Assembly (NCBI GenBank): GCA_964458015.1
Contig: CAYWGR010000063.1
Span: 1-27,943 of the forward strand
DNA from: CAYWGR01 sp964458015
GTDB taxonomy: Bacteria; Planctomycetota; Planctomycetia; Pirellulales; Thermoguttaceae
Direction of reading: 5' to 3'
Length of the DNA: 27,943 nucleotides
Shown in pieces: positions 1-8,738 of the stretch (the first letter of the stretch is position 1; each line of letters opens with the position of its first letter). The position numbers were made by a program, and so were the translations under genes. Below the pieces are notes generated by a model. It was not told where the DNA came from. It did not search any database and saw nothing but the letters and a program-made list of their open reading frames with translations.

Positions 1-50
1 GTGCCGATATGGCCCGGACCAATAATGGCAACGGAAAGTCGTTCGCTCAT
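1..50 (-). CDS. 5' end of an NAD-dependent dehydrogenase gene, possibly acylating acetaldehyde dehydrogenase (partial)
   Basis: Only the first 16 complete codons are inside the window. They begin with ATG at 50 and read MSERLSVAIIGPGHIGT. The VAIIGPGHIG stretch is a Rossmann-fold dinucleotide-binding loop (GxGxxG) directly at the N-terminus. The IIGPGxIGT form resembles acylating acetaldehyde dehydrogenases of the MhpF/DmpF type, but Gfo/Idh/MocA oxidoreductases start similarly, so the exact family cannot be decided from this fragment. The gene lies downstream of the alpha-galactosidase on the same strand, 129 bases away and beyond a hairpin terminator, so it is probably a separate transcription unit. 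Its start region has no strong Shine-Dalgarno. Confidence 0.55.
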   Translation of the reverse strand, partial: MSERLSVAIIGPGHIG

Positions 51-100
51 GCGGATGTTCCAATATGAATCGAGGAAGTCAGTAACTCTTGGTTCCAAAG

Positions 101-143
101 TGAAAACACAGTGCCATGCCCGCGATCATGATGGGCATGGCAC
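101..143 (-). terminator. Rho-independent-type terminator after the alpha-galactosidase gene
   Basis: A perfect 11-bp inverted repeat, GTGCCATGCCC (111-121) and GGGCATGGCAC (133-143), has an 11-base loop. Read on the minus strand it is followed by TGTGTTTTC, an imperfect U-tract. It begins 36 bases past the stop codon of the alpha-galactosidase. The plus-strand side has no U-tract, which supports minus-strand use. Confidence 0.65.
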
Positions 144-179
144 TCGATTATCGTCATCTTGACGCTGCTGTAAACCGAT

Positions 180-2723
180 CTACATTTTCTTTTTGTAGGT
201 AATCACCACAGCTCCAGGCTGATCTGTTACAGTAACCAATAGCCCACGTTCCATCAAGTCTCGGCCGCTAAATTGTTGCGGCTGGCCGCGATCCGGATCA
301 ATAACTTCATAACGTGCATCGGGCTCAAGGCTGAATAGCTTGAGGCGTCCGCTCTCAAAAACGCATTTATCGCGGCGGAATGCTTGGATGGCGCCTTCCC
401 CCTTTTCGGGACAATTAAACTGCCAAGCCATCCACGTATCCCTGCCCGTGCTGTAGTAGGTCAACGGATAAAAATCGCCAGTATAGCACTCGGCCAATTT
501 CTTCCATTCGCCCACCAGATGGCGGAGCAGATCGTAATTCAACTTTTTGTTGCGAATATCCAGTAACAAATTCGTGAACGGCACCATATTGCTCCGGAAG
601 GTATAGGCATCCACATCGGCTGCTCCCGTTCCTGAAAGCGGCAACCACAACGATATGCCATAGCTGCAACACTGCGTTCCGATCGGTTCGCAACGATAAT
701 CGGAACGCCAAAGCGGAATGGCGCGCCGCATTGTTTCCAGATCGTTACGCCGACCTCCGGAAGCACAGGAGTCGATGAACATATCGGGATGTCGCTTCAG
801 CAGTTCATCCCAGTAGGCTAGATAGCCGGTCACATGTTTGATCTCGGTGATGCCCTGACGATCGGGTGCATCGGCATTGCGCCAAAAATCAAGCGGATCC
901 ATGTTGAAATCCTGACGGTAAAGATCAATGCCCTGATCTTTCATCAGTTTATCGACATGATTGACGAGCCAATTCCACGCTTCGGGATTGCCTAAATTCA
1001 GTAGTCCGCCGTTCTTTCCGCCCAAAATCCACTCGGGATGATTCTTTGTGAGCCATGTGTCGGCAGCAACTCGCTCAGGTTCAAACCACAAGATGGTTTT
1101 CACTCCTTGAGCGTGTGCATAGTCGCTGATCGCCCGCAAACCTTTTGGAAAACGCTTTGCATCAACCTCCCAAGTCCCCGTCTTGGGCCATCCCTCCGGC
1201 GCACAGGGATACCAACCCGCATCCATCCACCAGTGGCCAATGGGGATATTTTCTTCTATGTATCGCCCGATGCACATCTTTTGGTTCTCTTCGTTCGCAT
1301 CGCACATTTCGTTATAGAGATGCGCACTGCAACCGAACAATTCGGGCTGGGAAATCTTGCCTTCGGGCTTGGGAACATTATGCGCCAGCATCCAGCGACG
1401 CCAAATGTTTTGGGCTCGAAGCCAATCGCCCGAATAGAATTGCAGCACAATCAAGGGGCTGCGAACCTCTTCGCCGGGAAACAGTTTGAAGTGGGTCAGC
1501 TCTTGACCGGCCTGAACATGGAGCCCAACGCCGTCGTCGCGAGTCCAAAGCGATGACCACTGACCGGGCCACCCCACAACGATGATAACGCCGTTCCCGG
1601 TTGCAGTCTCAAGATTGAAGTAGGACCAGTCTGAATTGGTTGGTCGCCCGCCAGCCGCGCCGATCCGTTTCGCCGTTTTTGGCGGCATCGGCGTTTCCAA
1701 CGGCTGATAGTCATTGATTGCACAAGGGCTTCCTACCGCGTTATGCAGCAAATACTCTCCGTAGTTTCCCCGCGTCAATCGCATGTCCAGGACTTGAATC
1801 TTTTCCAAGATCGGCGTTGCAACAGTTCCGGTATTTTTGAAATACAACGTCCATTCAATAGTTGGAAAGTCGCGATATTCCACGCCCACGCAACGAATCA
1901 CAAGCCCTGTTGCCGGATCTTGGTACGTGATCGTTCGTTGCGTGCGATTTTGGTCCAGCGGTTTTGAATCACGTTCGACTTTCCATGCTTGCAGCAACTC
2001 CGTGGACGGTTTCCCACCATAAATAAACGAGAACGGCGGAGCGTTGGGATCGGCCACCGCCGGACCGCCCGCCATCGGCAAATCGGCCAGCCAAATCGTC
2101 TTTCCATCGGCCAGCGTGACTTTTGCATCGGCCCAATCGGCTTGATCGCAGCCGTAGCCGTTGCCGGCGTCACCGATTGCAAGCGTGAATTCAGACGCGC
2201 CCTCCAGGGCGACTTTCACCGGCGCCCCCGGCATCCCTTCTTTCATCACCGGCGACTCGAATGCTTTTTTGCCGCCCAACAGCACGCCAAAGACGACGCT
2301 TCCTTGGCCGCCGGCCGTTTGTTCGTTGCTATCGACGCCAACGACCGACTCAAAAGTCATGCCAGGCGAAGGTAACCGCACGATGATCTTGCTCGTGGCA
2401 TGGCAAAACAGGCCGTGGGAATAGGTTTTGCCTGCCAAATTTAGAGGCCTTCCGAAACGCGCGTTTTTTTGAACAGGATCGAGGTTTGCCACAACTTCCA
2501 AACCCGGCTTCAGAGCATTCGAGGCCGCTTTGGCGTCGAACATGCTCGTCGTCCACCGATTTGCCTCGGCCATTTCATCGGGCGATACGGTCACGGCCAT
2601 TGCCGCTTGGCATGCAATGAGTCCAATTGCGATAAATGCTACGCCGAAAACGCTACCATTACGCCAGAACATAAAGCGAGACACAGTCGTATGGATAAAT
2701 CTTGCCATCGTAGGGGATATCAT
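180..2723 (-). CDS. Secreted GH36-type alpha-galactosidase with N-terminal NPCBM module
   Basis: Predicted to hydrolyse terminal alpha-D-galactosyl residues outside the cytoplasm. I start it at ATG 2723, which has an AGGAGA Shine-Dalgarno seven bases upstream. A longer reading to 2810 would overlap the previous gene and bury the signal sequence. The resulting 847-residue protein has a hydrophobic signal segment (about residues 20-43). An NPCBM-like carbohydrate-binding module follows (about 55-210, with HGLFCHA and GVDSNE). Then come a beta-sandwich and a TIM barrel with GH36/clan D motifs: WWMDAGWY, ILWFEPER, YRQDFN (nucleophile Asp near 605) and WRSDY (acid/base Asp near 675), with CASGGRR between. 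A small beta domain closes the protein. It lies 47 bases after the GH127 gene and is probably the last gene of the operon. The fold is confident; other clan-D specificities such as alpha-N-acetylgalactosaminidase remain possible. Confidence 0.9.
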   Translation of the reverse strand: MISPTMARFIHTTVSRFMFWRNGSVFGVAFIAIGLIACQAAMAVTVSPDEMAEANRWTTSMFDAKAASNALKPGLEVVANLDPVQKNARFGRPLNLAGKTYSHGLFCHATSKIIVRLPSPGMTFESVVGVDSNEQTAGGQGSVVFGVLLGGKKAFESPVMKEGMPGAPVKVALEGASEFTLAIGDAGNGYGCDQADWADAKVTLADGKTIWLADLPMAGGPAVADPNAPPFSFIYGGKPSTELLQAWKVERDSKPLDQNRTQRTITYQDPATGLVIRCVGVEYRDFPTIEWTLYFKNTGTVATPILEKIQVLDMRLTRGNYGEYLLHNAVGSPCAINDYQPLETPMPPKTAKRIGAAGGRPTNSDWSYFNLETATGNGVIIVVGWPGQWSSLWTRDDGVGLHVQAGQELTHFKLFPGEEVRSPLIVLQFYSGDWLRAQNIWRRWMLAHNVPKPEGKISQPELFGCSAHLYNEMCDANEENQKMCIGRYIEENIPIGHWWMDAGWYPCAPEGWPKTGTWEVDAKRFPKGLRAISDYAHAQGVKTILWFEPERVAADTWLTKNHPEWILGGKNGGLLNLGNPEAWNWLVNHVDKLMKDQGIDLYRQDFNMDPLDFWRNADAPDRQGITEIKHVTGYLAYWDELLKRHPDMFIDSCASGGRRNDLETMRRAIPLWRSDYRCEPIGTQCCSYGISLWLPLSGTGAADVDAYTFRSNMVPFTNLLLDIRNKKLNYDLLRHLVGEWKKLAECYTGDFYPLTYYSTGRDTWMAWQFNCPEKGEGAIQAFRRDKCVFESGRLKLFSLEPDARYEVIDPDRGQPQQFSGRDLMERGLLVTVTDQPGAVVITYKKKM

Positions 2724-2770
2724 TATCGTTCTCCTATTGGTTGCAGTGTGTGAGGGGAGTCTTTCAATAA

Positions 2771-4690
2771 TTACTTCGTTGTTGGCCCCTGACCGTAAAG
2801 CGGAAGCCATTCGCCCGGTGGATCAACGGCCGTAACGGTGCTGCCGATCCATGTATAGGTGTAGGTGCGTTCAACAGTCCCGTCATAGATCTTATGGGAG
2901 ACACGCTGGGAAAACGTGACCAACGGCCAGATGATTTCAAGTGTCTCGTCGGTTTTGACTTTGGGAAATGCCACGTAGGCCAGCGCCGGCCCCGTCCATT
3001 GGACATCCACAGGCTTTCCGCTGCGAATGGCTCGAACCGCCGACCTTGGCGCCCACGCGGGAGGCCGCAGAAGGAAATCAGCGTCGGCCTTGGCGGTAAC
3101 GGTGATTTGACCTTTGCGCGGCATTTGCGAAACGACTTTCGCTTTCGGCGCATCGCGATCGAAGGCCAAATTGACAAGGATTCCATCGCTCGTTTCCGTT
3201 ACGACGTCCCGCCAAGCAAGATAAAGCGATCGCATGCCTTCCGGCGGACAACAGCCCATCATGTCGAAGACAATCGTGCGGCCGCGATAACCGACTGCGC
3301 CTGCATGGCTTCCCTTCGGATTGACCGCGAAAATGCGGTCGTTCGGCGTCAGGCCGCTTAAAAATCCCCCCTCGACGTCCTTTAGCAATTGGATGCACCG
3401 TTCGGTCTCGGCAGGAGACTTGCCTTTGTTGACTTCGCGCCACATGGACTCCAGGGCCGGCGTCAAAACAAATTGGCCCGGCATGATGAGGTTGCGAATG
3501 GTCCGGTCCACGCGATCCCAATAACTCGGCCATCCTGCCTGGGCAAGCCATACCTCGATCTCGGTCATATCACCGACCAGACACATCTCGGTGTGGTTGT
3601 TGTGGTCAGGCTGCCCAGCCGTTTCCGGAAGCCAACCCGTATCGAATGCATTTTGGTTGTAATACTGATAGGCCGCCTTTGCCCATTCCAAGTAGCGAAC
3701 GTCATGCGTCACGGCACCGAGTTCGGCAACGCCACGAACCGCATGCATGATAACGTGATTATGACCGCGAACGCTTCCATCGGGAAAATGTCCGTGACGC
3801 GGTTGAAGATCGGCCAGAAACCCATCGGCCATGGCTCGGGCGAACGCGATTGCTTCGGCGTCCTTGCAATGCAGTCCGTAATAGGTGAGGGGGCCGATGA
3901 TGGTCGGATAGTGCCCCTCATAGCCGCAGGCGTTTTTCCCCGGCTTGAAACCGGAAACACCGTTGGGATAAAAAGCCCGGCCCGTTTCCCATTGGGCCGC
4001 CTTGCGCAAGCCGTTGAATATCCGTTGCGCTATTTTCTTGTGATTCTCGTCGCCGGTAAGACGATAAAGATCCACTTCGCTGCGCAGAAGTTTCGCCGTG
4101 GCCCAAGGACAAGCATACGGGGAATCCGTATCCGAAGATCCAGCATAAAGATAACACCAACACATATCATCGCCAAGCTGCCCCGGCGTTGATTGCAGAT
4201 AACCGACCAGACGCTTGTGAACCTCTTCTTCGGCCTTCCGACCGAAATTCGAACCGCACATTTCGCGCATTTGATTAAAGGCGATGTCGTTCCGGCATTC
4301 CGTATCGCCCACTGCCGTGGCGTCAATCAGTTCTTTGCTCGGATCGGGCGTGGGAGTAGGAGGACAGGCCAAGAGAAAATTCCAAAATCGGCATTGGTAC
4401 TTATTCTCCGGAACAGGATTCTTGCCAAGGTAGTGCAATGCTTGTTCGGCCATCTTCGTGAAGTCGGGGCCAGGAGGAAGTGCGGCGGCCCCGTCGGGCA
4501 GAACCACGACCTTCGATAACTCACCCCGATAGCCCGACACGGGGGATGTCAACTGCCGCATCGTGTCGGGCGGCAAATCCTCGGTAAATGCATTGCTCGA
4601 GCATAGGAACAAAAACATGGTTGCCGTCTTTAGTGATTGTAGTATCACGATTGGTGTCCTGGGATATTGCATGGTGAGAAATTCTGGCAT
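2771..4690 (-). CDS. Secreted GH127-type beta-L-arabinofuranosidase (DUF1680 superfamily)
   Basis: This 639-residue protein is predicted to release beta-L-arabinofuranose. An alpha/alpha-barrel region carries the metal and catalytic residues of GH127. HTEMC gives Glu368 and Cys370, and MGCC gives Cys480 and Cys481. In the characterised enzyme HypBA1, the equivalent Glu338/Cys340/Cys418 bind zinc and Cys417 is the nucleophile. A beta-sandwich follows (about 500-620). The N-terminus has a hydrophobic stretch (about residues 13-34) that fits a signal peptide. The start codon overlaps the GH2 stop codon by one base (TGATG), which points to translational coupling; an in-frame ATG at 4672 is an alternative that would shorten the signal region. 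GH146, which shares the Cys-zinc chemistry, is the main alternative family. Confidence 0.85.
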   Translation of the reverse strand: MPEFLTMQYPRTPIVILQSLKTATMFLFLCSSNAFTEDLPPDTMRQLTSPVSGYRGELSKVVVLPDGAAALPPGPDFTKMAEQALHYLGKNPVPENKYQCRFWNFLLACPPTPTPDPSKELIDATAVGDTECRNDIAFNQMREMCGSNFGRKAEEEVHKRLVGYLQSTPGQLGDDMCWCYLYAGSSDTDSPYACPWATAKLLRSEVDLYRLTGDENHKKIAQRIFNGLRKAAQWETGRAFYPNGVSGFKPGKNACGYEGHYPTIIGPLTYYGLHCKDAEAIAFARAMADGFLADLQPRHGHFPDGSVRGHNHVIMHAVRGVAELGAVTHDVRYLEWAKAAYQYYNQNAFDTGWLPETAGQPDHNNHTEMCLVGDMTEIEVWLAQAGWPSYWDRVDRTIRNLIMPGQFVLTPALESMWREVNKGKSPAETERCIQLLKDVEGGFLSGLTPNDRIFAVNPKGSHAGAVGYRGRTIVFDMMGCCPPEGMRSLYLAWRDVVTETSDGILVNLAFDRDAPKAKVVSQMPRKGQITVTAKADADFLLRPPAWAPRSAVRAIRSGKPVDVQWTGPALAYVAFPKVKTDETLEIIWPLVTFSQRVSHKIYDGTVERTYTYTWIGSTVTAVDPPGEWLPLYGQGPTTK

Positions 4691-7600
4691 CAGTTGTATC
4701 CGATTGCTTTTAGTTGCGCCTCGAAATCAGAAGGAAGATCGGCCAATGGCTTCGTCACATCGCGCGAGGCATGGCGAAGCATATTCAGTAACAAACGATC
4801 GGTCGCCGGATTCTTCCCAAGATTATCGCGAATTAAAAGCGTATTCAGTATGAACTGACCGGCCCCCAGCGTATTCACCGAGACGGTCAATCCGGCAGAG
4901 TAGTCCTGCGAAGTGTTGGTCGCACCAGCGGCAATCTCCGCGGGTACGTCTTGTCCGACAAACGCGATGTCAGAAATAATCTCGCGATAAAACATGTAAT
5001 CCATCAAACCGCCGGCGGGCAGCCCGTCAAAGATCGGATGCTTTTTTGTCCACTCATCCTTGTGATAGAGCCACGAGGGCATTGCGGTGATGGATCCTTT
5101 TTTGGTCAATGGCACCAAAGCCGCCGGCTGGTCGCCTTTGGCGAACACCGAAGGCGACAGGAACACTACTGACGAACCCCGTGCGATGCGCGTGGCAAGC
5201 TCACGGAATACCGGCACTCCGCCAGGCGCCGGTGGACTGCCTGCCGTGAGAATCAGTTCACGACTCGCTGGAGCAGCCGACGAAAACGGGCGGAAAGGAA
5301 TGCCGTGGTTCTTAAGCCACTGTTCTAGCTCTGGATCTTTGCCCCAGAGCACAACTTCGTTTTGAACCTTGGGCAATTCTGCCGGATCGGTCACGTAGAA
5401 CTCTGTTTCTCCGCCCATGGCTGCGCCGCCGCGTTCAAAGGCAACTAGAAGTCGGTATTTGCCCGAGGGACCGTCAATCACGACATTTTCGTCGAAGACC
5501 GACATGGCCATCGGCGGTTCCGGAGTCGCATGAGAATCGGGAATCGTGACGTCAATCGTCTTTTGGAACACGTTTCTCGCATCCGGACCCACGACTTGAA
5601 TCCGCACGGGATACTTGCCCGGCTTCAACACATCCTCGTTGGCCAACACGGCTTCGAGCCGCACGGGCGTCTTGCGATAGACGTTGACCGGATCGACAAA
5701 CAAACACCACCGCAACGGATACCAACCGTCGAACACGCAATCGACCGTGCCTGGCTTGAGATCGCGGAAGGTTGTAAACAGTCCCTCGCCGCAATTGGCT
5801 TGATCGACCGTGCCGGTCATGCTATGTGCGACGACGTTCGGGTTGGCCCGAATGGCGTTGAGCCCCACGAGTCTTTGTTGGCCCATTTTGGCCAGGCATA
5901 ACGTGAAGAAGTCCTCTGGACTGGCAAACGTGTCGTTCAGGTTCCAGCGTTTCCAATCCACCATGAATTGATCGAGCCGTTGACGATACCATTGCGCGTC
6001 TTCCACATGCTCGACGCCGAGCTGCTCGAAATGTCGCGTCGTTTTAGCCAAATCCACTCCGCTGCCGACGCCGTATTCCGAGATAAACACCGGATTTCCG
6101 CCGCCAGATACCGTCCGTAGCTCGCGGAGGATGGGAGAGGTGTGTGGAGTGCGTTTGTAGGGATGCTGGTCACTGAGCGTATTCTCCCATTCACGCAATC
6201 CCGGATTACACAGCGCCCCAAAGCCCCTTGAGGCCGCCTTCTTGGCCGAGCCATCCATGGATTTAGTAAACGGCTTGAACGCCGCGGAATTCAACACGTC
6301 GCCGGCAGGGTAATAACCATAACTCCATGCGCCGTTGGCATTGTTTTTGATCGAGAAATCGCGGCCGGCCTCAAAAACAGCCTCTCCCGCGCGAATCGTA
6401 ACAGCCGCGGCGGTCGCATCACCTCCGAAATTTTCGTTGCCGCGGCCAACGACGAAGTCGAGCGTGTCGCCGGCTTTTACGGGCATGGTTTTTTTCCATT
6501 CCGCTTTATTCCCCGCTCCTTGCACATTCAGAAAACCATCAAACAACGATTTGCCTTGGTGAAGCACATGCACATCGGTCGTTGCATGGCTGGCTATGCC
6601 TGTAAATTCGGCCGAGACCGCGATCTCTCCTGCCGCCGGAGCTGTCCATCGCAGAACGCAGCTTTCGCCTTTAAAGCCGGGATGCAAGGCAATTTGTCCC
6701 GGATTCCAGATGATGCCCACGGCTTGGACGGCGCTCTTGGTTCCATTATACGTGACATTCGGCTCGTTGCCCGCTTCACCATTCCAAATGGAGACGCCAT
6801 TCAAACCGCCCGAATTATCCGGTACGAAATGATCGAGGCCGCTGTTAAGGATGACAACTCGAGTTTCATCGAGTGAACGGACCAACGGCAACATCTTGAC
6901 TGCGTAGCGGAAGACTTCGCCATCCGAGGTTTCGTTCAACAAACCCCACATCACAACACTGGGGTGGTTTCGATCTCGAACGATCATCTCGGATACTTCG
7001 CGGTCGAATCGTTCGGCCATCTTGGGCGATGGCTGAAGGAACCAGCCCGCAAAACTCTCCTCGTAGATCATCAGGCCGATCTCGTCGCATAGTTCGAGTT
7101 GATAACGTGTCGGCACCGAACAGAAGAATCGAATCGAATTGAATCCCATCGATTTGGCCAAGAGCAAATCTTTCCGGGCGAGATCAGGATCGTGCGGCCA
7201 GTGGAGTCCGACGGGATAGTGCGTCGACGTATGCGAGCATTTCAAGAAGACACGTTGGCCATTCAGGCGGAAATAGCCCTTGTTGAAGCGGAATTCGCGG
7301 AAGCCGCAGCGGGCTGATCGTTCGTCGGTCGAAGTCGAGCCTTCCGTATGCACTCGGGCCGTGACACGATAGAGATAGGGATCGTTTAAATTCCACAAAT
7401 GCGGTTGTGCGACTTTTAAGCTTGTTTCCACCGTCGTGTCGCCGCTGGGCAACTCGCGTTTCACGGTTGCCATTTGCAGTGTTTCGCCAGAAGCCGCCGG
7501 CGCGACGGAGAATTCCAGTCGCCCCGGCACTGCCTGCGGCAATGCGTTGCGGACGGCAACACGCACTCGAACATCACCCGTTTTAGGATCGGGCACAACC

Positions 7601-8211
7601 TGCAAATTGGTCGTATACACGCTCGGAACCTGCAACAGTTCGACCGAATCGACGATACCGCCGTCGTTGTAGAGCGCGCCGGCGTTAAACGGGATGACCT
7701 TGCAGCGTCGTGGAATTGTCGGCAGCGCGATGCCGTCGATTGATTCGTTTGTCGGATTCAAAACGCGCACGGCCAGACGGTTTTTTTGGCCCGGTTTGAC
7801 GGCGTTCGTTACATCGAGAACGAAAACGCCTTCGCCGCCTTCATGGCCGCCCACTTTCACGCCGTTCAGCCACACTTCGGCCAGATAGTCAATGGCCCAG
7901 AATCGCAACAGCGTTCGGCCTTGCGGATGCGGGTTGGCCGGCGCATCGAAATCGCGCCAATACCATGCCACGCCGTGATAGCCCGGAAAAGTTTCTTGAA
8001 TAATCCACGGCACGCGGGTCGGCTTGGCCTCGGAACGCGGCGATTCGAACCATTTCTGTTCGCGTCCGACGTTTTGCGGATCCGTGGCCAAGAGCCAGGG
8101 ACCGTCTAACGAGATCGTTGTGCTCGATGCCGCGTTTCCCTCGGCAACGGCAATCATAGGGAGTGCAAAAAAAACAAGCATCACAAAAGTACAACGATAG
8201 TATGACCTCAT
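4690..8211 (-). CDS. Large secreted GH2 glycosidase (beta-galactosidase/beta-glucuronidase-like) with an inserted domain
   Basis: An 1173-residue exo-glycosidase with a clear signal peptide (about 1-24) and an AGGAGA Shine-Dalgarno six bases before ATG. Domain order: GH2 sugar-binding jelly roll (about 35-195, with AEVWLNG), Ig-like domain (about 200-305), TIM barrel from about 310 (FRLNGQRVFLKCSHTSTHYP, MGFNSIRF). The acid/base is in GLLNE (Glu427) and the nucleophile in FISEYG (Glu712). Between them, about residues 485-610 form an extra beta-rich segment not needed by GH2. After the barrel there is a beta domain (about 840-950), then a C-terminal region (about 960-1160) resembling the glutamine-amidotransferase-like domain of some large beta-galactosidases. 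It is followed with a one-base overlap by GH127 and lies 87 bases after the lipoprotein gene. The exact sugar cannot be read from the sequence. Confidence 0.88.
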   Translation of the reverse strand: MRSYYRCTFVMLVFFALPMIAVAEGNAASSTTISLDGPWLLATDPQNVGREQKWFESPRSEAKPTRVPWIIQETFPGYHGVAWYWRDFDAPANPHPQGRTLLRFWAIDYLAEVWLNGVKVGGHEGGEGVFVLDVTNAVKPGQKNRLAVRVLNPTNESIDGIALPTIPRRCKVIPFNAGALYNDGGIVDSVELLQVPSVYTTNLQVVPDPKTGDVRVRVAVRNALPQAVPGRLEFSVAPAASGETLQMATVKRELPSGDTTVETSLKVAQPHLWNLNDPYLYRVTARVHTEGSTSTDERSARCGFREFRFNKGYFRLNGQRVFLKCSHTSTHYPVGLHWPHDPDLARKDLLLAKSMGFNSIRFFCSVPTRYQLELCDEIGLMIYEESFAGWFLQPSPKMAERFDREVSEMIVRDRNHPSVVMWGLLNETSDGEVFRYAVKMLPLVRSLDETRVVILNSGLDHFVPDNSGGLNGVSIWNGEAGNEPNVTYNGTKSAVQAVGIIWNPGQIALHPGFKGESCVLRWTAPAAGEIAVSAEFTGIASHATTDVHVLHQGKSLFDGFLNVQGAGNKAEWKKTMPVKAGDTLDFVVGRGNENFGGDATAAAVTIRAGEAVFEAGRDFSIKNNANGAWSYGYYPAGDVLNSAAFKPFTKSMDGSAKKAASRGFGALCNPGLREWENTLSDQHPYKRTPHTSPILRELRTVSGGGNPVFISEYGVGSGVDLAKTTRHFEQLGVEHVEDAQWYRQRLDQFMVDWKRWNLNDTFASPEDFFTLCLAKMGQQRLVGLNAIRANPNVVAHSMTGTVDQANCGEGLFTTFRDLKPGTVDCVFDGWYPLRWCLFVDPVNVYRKTPVRLEAVLANEDVLKPGKYPVRIQVVGPDARNVFQKTIDVTIPDSHATPEPPMAMSVFDENVVIDGPSGKYRLLVAFERGGAAMGGETEFYVTDPAELPKVQNEVVLWGKDPELEQWLKNHGIPFRPFSSAAPASRELILTAGSPPAPGGVPVFRELATRIARGSSVVFLSPSVFAKGDQPAALVPLTKKGSITAMPSWLYHKDEWTKKHPIFDGLPAGGLMDYMFYREIISDIAFVGQDVPAEIAAGATNTSQDYSAGLTVSVNTLGAGQFILNTLLIRDNLGKNPATDRLLLNMLRHASRDVTKPLADLPSDFEAQLKAIGYN

Positions 8212-8267
8212 GACAGTCTCCTGCGAACAGTTAGGGCGGGAAAATTAAGGAAGGCGTGTTTTCGATA

Positions 8268-8284
8268 CGTCTCCAGCGGAGACG
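8268..8284 (-). other. Short inverted repeat between lipoprotein and GH2 genes
   Basis: CGTCTCC (8268-8274) and GGAGACG (8278-8284) form a 7-bp stem with a 3-base loop, 14 bases after the lipoprotein stop codon. No U-tract follows on the minus strand, so it is not a convincing terminator. It could be an attenuating or mRNA-stabilising hairpin that sets GH expression relative to the upstream genes. Confidence 0.35.
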
Positions 8285-8298
8285 AATGACGTTTCTCA

Positions 8299-8733
8299 TT
8301 AAGAGGACGTTACATCAAAGTTGCATGTATTATCACCGGCTTGGATTTGTACTTTCAGGGTCGAGTTGGAGTTGAATCGCGGCGATACCGCTTCGGCCGT
8401 TTCCTCCATCATCTCACCTCGCGGTGCCATCGGTTTCTGCACCATGCGGCCTGTTTTCTTGATGGCGCGAATCTCGACGCGATTCGTGCCCGTTACAGGC
8501 CCCGTGGCCGAGTTGAGTTGATACTTTCCCGCATCGATCAACCCTCCCGCGACAACTCCCTTCGTTCCATCACTGGGTACAAAGAGAATCGAACCGCGTT
8601 CGAGCGGTTTGCCGTCCAGTTTCACCTCACCCGTGACGTTGTTGCGAGGAACCTCGTCCTTTCCGCATCCAACGACGACCGGCAGCAAAATCAACGCAAG
8701 GACGGTAGATTGCTTCTTCATCATGAACATCAT
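8299..8733 (-). CDS. Small secreted lipoprotein, carboxypeptidase-regulatory-like (transthyretin-fold) type
   Basis: The protein starts in the cluster MMFMMKKQ and has a hydrophobic segment ending in VVVGC, a lipobox, so Cys would be lipidated after signal peptidase II cleavage. The mature part (about 120 residues) begins with VTGEVKLDGKPLERGSILFVP. This matches the beta-sandwich 'carboxypeptidase regulatory-like' lipoproteins that commonly sit beside DUF1559 genes in planctomycetes. Their function is not established. It follows the DUF1559 stop codon by only five bases, so the two are almost certainly co-transcribed. Because AAGG at 8737-8740 is very close to ATG 8733, translation may really begin at the adjacent ATG (8730) or at 8724. 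Confidence 0.8.
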   Translation of the reverse strand: MMFMMKKQSTVLALILLPVVVGCGKDEVPRNNVTGEVKLDGKPLERGSILFVPSDGTKGVVAGGLIDAGKYQLNSATGPVTGTNRVEIRAIKKTGRMVQKPMAPRGEMMEETAEAVSPRFNSNSTLKVQIQAGDNTCNFDVTSS

Positions 8734-8738
8734 TTGCC

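Noticed and set aside
2724..2810. Longer start for the GH36 gene
   Set aside because: It would overlap the GH127 gene, place a polar 29-residue extension before the signal peptide, and ignore the AGGAGA site in front of ATG 2723.
3389..4192. 267-codon plus-strand open frame opposite the GH127 gene
   Set aside because: Composition is that of an antisense shadow and the minus-strand frame contains all GH127 catalytic residues.
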